Source: Candidatus Rifleibacteriota bacterium (GTDB lineage Bacteria; Muiribacteriota; Ozemobacteria; Ozemobacterales; Ozemobacteraceae). From it: DNA of 64,000 nucleotides. The notes below the pieces were generated by a model that saw only the letters and a list, made by a program, of their open reading frames with translations, did no database searches and was not told where the DNA came from. Location of the stretch: positions 62,001-126,000 of the forward strand of contig CAJOND010000001.1 of NCBI GenBank assembly GCA_905236675.1. The letters run 5' to 3'. The translations under genes were made by a program, and so were the position numbers. Below are positions 61,523 to 64,000 of this stretch, one piece after another (position 1 is the first letter of the stretch; the number at the start of each line of letters is the position of its first letter).

Positions 61523-61637
61523 TAGAGAATAGAGATTAGCGGCAAGAGTTTAGAGGATTATTTTAGCTAATCTTTTTAGGTTTAATTGGTGTAGGGTGTG
61601 GTTGGTGTGATTGTTTAGCCGAAAAGCTGGATTGCCA
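61523..61637. repeat. Duplicated upstream region, copy 2
   Basis: GAGAATAGAGATTAGCGGCAAG, TTTTAGCTAATCTTTTTAGG and the GT-rich GGTGTAGGGTGTGGTTGGTGTGATTG match copy 1 at 60521-60643. Just beyond it, 61629-61663 (GGATTGCCACGCC...GGCTCGGAATGAC) resembles the repeat at about 2159-2190. Confidence 0.8.
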
Positions 61638-61752
61638 CGCCTCTTTCAGAGGCTCGGAATGACATTTACCTAAGAACTTTCGCAGTATTACAAACTAAAC
61701 AATTCTCTTACCTCTTACCTTTTGTCTCTCCAGAAAAGGCTTGCAGCCTCTT

Positions 61753-62562
61753 CTAGATATTCGGGTCTATTATATCCCATTTATAATCTATACGCCAAAA
61801 ATTGTTTCCTTGAGGTGTAAGAGTGAAAGTATATATTATTTTTCCTCCAAAATAAGTGAATTTTGTTACCCAGACATTGCCTTGTTGTGTTGTATTTGAT
61901 ACAACAGTAGGAGGGGTATTTGTCTTATAATTGGTTTTAACATTTCCGTTAATTCTGTATGTACCGTTAGGATAAAAGTTAAGTGTATGTGTTAATATTA
62001 TTTCATCGCCATAGAGATAGGTTATATATTCTTGTACAGAGCCCATGGCATCTAATTTATTTATAACAGTATTATGAGGTGCATTCTTATGGACATGAAA
62101 ATCAGATTTTGATTCAGGAAGAGTCGAATTTTTATTTTCCAACTTTGATTTTATATCTCCGAAACCATTACTATTACTTGGTTCGGCATTTCCGTCATAG
62201 TCTTCTGTATAATCTGAATCATCGTCGTCATCGTTATCACCGTCAATGTCATTATCGGTATCGTCACCGTCTTCATCGCTAGAATCATCGTCAGAATCAT
62301 CGTCAGAATTTTCAGCTAATTCTTCATCATCAGTTTCATCATCTGATTCATCATCAACTTCTTCTTTTTTAGAGCCTTTTTCCTTAGTATTAGGACGATT
62401 AAGTGCTAATAGTTTTTCGCTATCAGATTCAAGGCTGTCATTGGCTGATTCATTTTGAATTAGAAGAGAAGAGTTTAAATCCAATATAGTATAAATAGGG
62501 GCAGAGTATGCACCCAAAGCAATAGATATAAATGCTGCTGTTGTTAATAATTTGTTATTCAT
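61753..62562 (-). CDS. Secreted acidic protein, family member 3
   Basis: The 269-residue protein has a signal peptide (about 1-20) but lacks the TKGDMIAFNW motif. It has a long acidic linker (about 70-135, many Asp/Glu/Ser) and the shared C-terminal domain: GFGDIKSKLENKNSTLPESKSDFHVHKNAP, LDAMGSVQEYITYLYGDEIILTHT and a final DPNI. The two proteins with this domain are adjacent and about 50 percent alike by eye across it. Function unknown. Confidence 0.75.
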   Translation of the reverse strand: MNNKLLTTAAFISIALGAYSAPIYTILDLNSSLLIQNESANDSLESDSEKLLALNRPNTKEKGSKKEEVDDESDDETDDEELAENSDDDSDDDSSDEDGDDTDNDIDGDNDDDDDSDYTEDYDGNAEPSNSNGFGDIKSKLENKNSTLPESKSDFHVHKNAPHNTVINKLDAMGSVQEYITYLYGDEIILTHTLNFYPNGTYRINGNVKTNYKTNTPPTVVSNTTQQGNVWVTKFTYFGGKIIYTFTLTPQGNNFWRIDYKWDIIDPNI

Positions 62563-62659
62563 ATTGTTTCATCCTTTTTTACTTCCTGTTAAGGGGAGAT
62601 GTCACGCATTGAAAGAGAAGCTTTTTAGTTCACTGTTTTCAACTTTCACTTCTCAATTA

Positions 62660-64000
62660 TTATTCTTCATCGTAGTCATCGTAATCAGAGTAATCTTCAT
62701 CACCAGAATAATCTTCATCACCAGAATAATCTTCATCGCCAGAGTAATCTTCACCTTCAAGATTCTTGTGAAGATTTTTCTTTGAGTTATCCCAGACACC
62801 GATGAAGTGATCTATTGGACAATCTGGCTTACTACCATCATCAGTAGTCATTTTTCGCATGAAGTGTCTGACACCTGTGGCACCGTTCCCAAAATTATAA
62901 AGCATTGTAAATTCTAAATCACCCTTAATAATCTGCTTTGCATACTTAGCTTTATTTTCTTCAAAATCTTCAGGGACATCAACATAAACACAGTTTCCAA
63001 GCTTTTCATAAATGTAATCGCCTATTTCCTGGTAATCATTTACATAGTCTTCGTTCTTATCATTAGGAACGTTGAAAGCGTAGCAAACCTGTGTAAGCTT
63101 ATTGTTTTCAAAAATATATTCAACTTCAGCAGTGTGTTTGCAATAATAACCTTTATAAAACAAAGAATTGCCTGTATCTTCTATTAAAGGCCATTTAACA
63201 GCTTTTTTTACTGTATCAATCTTGTCACCCCATTTAAAAGGAACCAGGTCTATACAAGCTCCTTTGTAATGTTTTATTTTTGTATGTTCATCAGAAGATT
63301 TTTTAGATTCACTTTTATCTGATTTCTTTTTCTTTGGTTCTTCTTTAGGCTCATCATCCGAAGACTGATTTAATAAAGCTTCGTCGCCCTCTAATTCTTC
63401 AATTTCTAAATCTGAAGTATCCATAACAATAATTGCATGGGTTAGCATAGGCTCATCAGAGCCCTTCTTATAATCTTTATTTTTCTCAATATAATGGCTT
63501 ATTAAGGTTCTATTATTGTTCAAAAGCCACATATCTGTATAATCAGCTTCTCCGCTAGAAATCTTTTTTGCATAATTATCTGCTTTTTTATTTAAATTTC
63601 TAGGAGATTCAGCTTGAATACAATATTGAGAGCCATAATTATCGTTTATATATTGAGTTATTCTTACATACTCTTTTACAGTATCTATTGGTTTTTCTTT
63701 CTCGTCTACAGTGAGCATATAACTTACACCATTTAACTTCTTGTCTTCGAAAAGAAAAACGATTATCCCTCCAATATCTTTGTTGGAAGAAGTAATAGCA
63801 ATAGATTCATCGTCTTTTTCTAAAATTTGATCTTTTAGTTTTTTGGAAAGAGCTTTTAGACTATCTCCCCATTTATAGTCTACTAAGCCATCACAGGCAT
63901 ATTTATATTTCTTTATTTTGGCTTGATTGGCTTTTTTTTCAGCTAATTCTTCATAAGAGCCCATTTCGTCATCGGTTGCTTTTTTTGATTTGGTAGCGGC
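62660..64000 (-). CDS. Acidic-tailed protein with two copies of an unknown domain (5' end cut by window edge)
   Basis: The track starts at ATG 63964, but the frame stays open upstream to the edge (KSKKATDDEMGSYEELAE), so the gene is truncated. The visible 446 codons contain two copies of one domain: KYKYACDGLVDYKWGDSLKAL (about 15-170 of the tracked ORF) and HYKGACIDLVPFKWGDKIDTV (about 230-385), each with a central VSYMLTV/VCYAFNV strand. They are joined by a Lys/Glu linker. The C-terminus has four EDYSGD-type repeats and a run of acidic residues. The upstream linker hints at a third domain copy beyond the edge. The visible part shows no signal peptide. Confidence 0.75.
   Translation of the reverse strand, partial: AATKSKKATDDEMGSYEELAEKKANQAKIKKYKYACDGLVDYKWGDSLKALSKKLKDQILEKDDESIAITSSNKDIGGIIVFLFEDKKLNGVSYMLTVDEKEKPIDTVKEYVRITQYINDNYGSQYCIQAESPRNLNKKADNYAKKISSGEADYTDMWLLNNNRTLISHYIEKNKDYKKGSDEPMLTHAIIVMDTSDLEIEELEGDEALLNQSSDDEPKEEPKKKKSDKSESKKSSDEHTKIKHYKGACIDLVPFKWGDKIDTVKKAVKWPLIEDTGNSLFYKGYYCKHTAEVEYIFENNKLTQVCYAFNVPNDKNEDYVNDYQEIGDYIYEKLGNCVYVDVPEDFEENKAKYAKQIIKGDLEFTMLYNFGNGATGVRHFMRKMTTDDGSKPDCPIDHFIGVWDNSKKNLHKNLEGEDYSGDEDYSGDEDYSGDEDYSDYDDYDEE
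62688..62754. repeat. 18-base tandem repeat coding for EDYSGD
   Basis: Three to four near-identical 18-base units (TCACCAGAATAATCTTCA on the plus strand) encode the GDEDYS repeats near the C-terminus of the right-edge protein. Unit length is a multiple of three, so copy changes would keep the frame. Confidence 0.85.

Noticed and set aside
61042-62458. Ser-, His- and Arg-rich plus-strand ORFs (61042, 61158, 62079, 62246)
   Set aside because: They are antisense readings of the repetitive acidic linkers of the secreted proteins (GAT/GAA codons read backwards), with no ribosome sites or independent support.
1-64000. tRNA, rRNA, integrase, transposase or phage genes
   Set aside because: None was found by reading both strands; the only mobile-like features are short repeats and the vapBC insertion.

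Overview
The window is an AT-rich bacterial chromosome segment that is densely coded on both strands. It carries housekeeping genes (ispF, dxr, scpA-scpB, murC, yifB/comM, adhE, an OPT-family transporter) next to many lineage-specific genes: TPR proteins, secreted acidic proteins and short prepilin-like proteins with a CYSNIRVLQGAIEMYNMD-type core. That prepilin style, the MEP isoprenoid genes, ScpAB and a deoxyhypusine-synthase-like protein together recall the uncultured, gut- or sediment-associated Candidatus Riflebacteria (Ozemobacteria). This placement is inference; no rRNA or tRNA is present to confirm it.

Layout. 1-4.2 kb: type I restriction-modification genes hsdS (cut by the left edge) and hsdM, with a vapBC toxin-antitoxin cassette between them flanked by imperfect direct repeats that contain hsdS 5' remnants. 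4.3-9.4 kb: a short flotillin (FloA-like), ispF, a large TPR protein and dxr. 9.7-14.4 kb: a prepilin-like gene split by an in-frame stop, adhE with a textbook Rex operator upstream, and a STAS anti-sigma antagonist. 14.6-18.1 kb: a four-gene operon of HEAT repeat protein, SpoIIE-type phosphatase with a missing metal Asp, unknown protein and TPR protein. 18.2-24.7 kb: membrane and secreted proteins, a frameshifted gene coupled to the OPT transporter, then the apbE/NusG_II pair separated by a perfect 12-copy heptanucleotide repeat.

24.7-36.6 kb is the most unusual region: a four-gene operon (B'-A'-B-A) of large membrane HAMP-class III nucleotidyl cyclases, each gene overlapping the next by ATGA. 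The A proteins have lost the first metal-binding Asp but keep the Asn/Arg transition-state residues. The B proteins keep both metal Asps but have lost Asn/Arg and the purine-selecting residue. The pairs therefore look like obligate heterodimers with one composite active site, as in the C1/C2 halves of animal adenylyl cyclases, and the pair is tandemly duplicated.

36.9-44.6 kb: secreted TPR protein, scpA-scpB-M16 peptidase-M24 peptidase operon, a Cys-rich small protein, murC and a 37-residue membrane peptide. 44.7-45.9 kb: a prepilin-like gene and two tandem copies of what looks like a structured small-RNA gene, each with a consensus promoter, conserved stems, a CCUCCUUUU (anti-Shine-Dalgarno) stretch and a 3' pseudoknot/terminator. 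45.9-56.7 kb: yifB, a deoxyhypusine-synthase-like gene, a Gx transporter, a phosphate acyltransferase, small conserved proteins (DUF4250, FTR-like, FmdE-like, PPC/DUF296) and an iron-siderophore binding protein plus permease without a visible ATPase. 56.8-59.3 kb: a degenerate macrodomain protein with a C-terminal HTH-like domain followed by a possible ADP-ribosyltransferase, reminiscent of DarTG. 59.3-64 kb: a tandem family of secreted acidic proteins sharing a TKGDMIAFNW motif, one carrying a metzincin-like zinc site, and a protein with duplicated domains that runs off the right edge.

No rRNA, tRNA, CRISPR array, prophage or transposase was found. Several short repeat families are scattered through the intergenic regions. 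Coordinates follow the ORF track except where I moved starts (ApbE, PPC protein, macrodomain protein) or extended genes (hsdS, right-edge protein, frameshifted gene).
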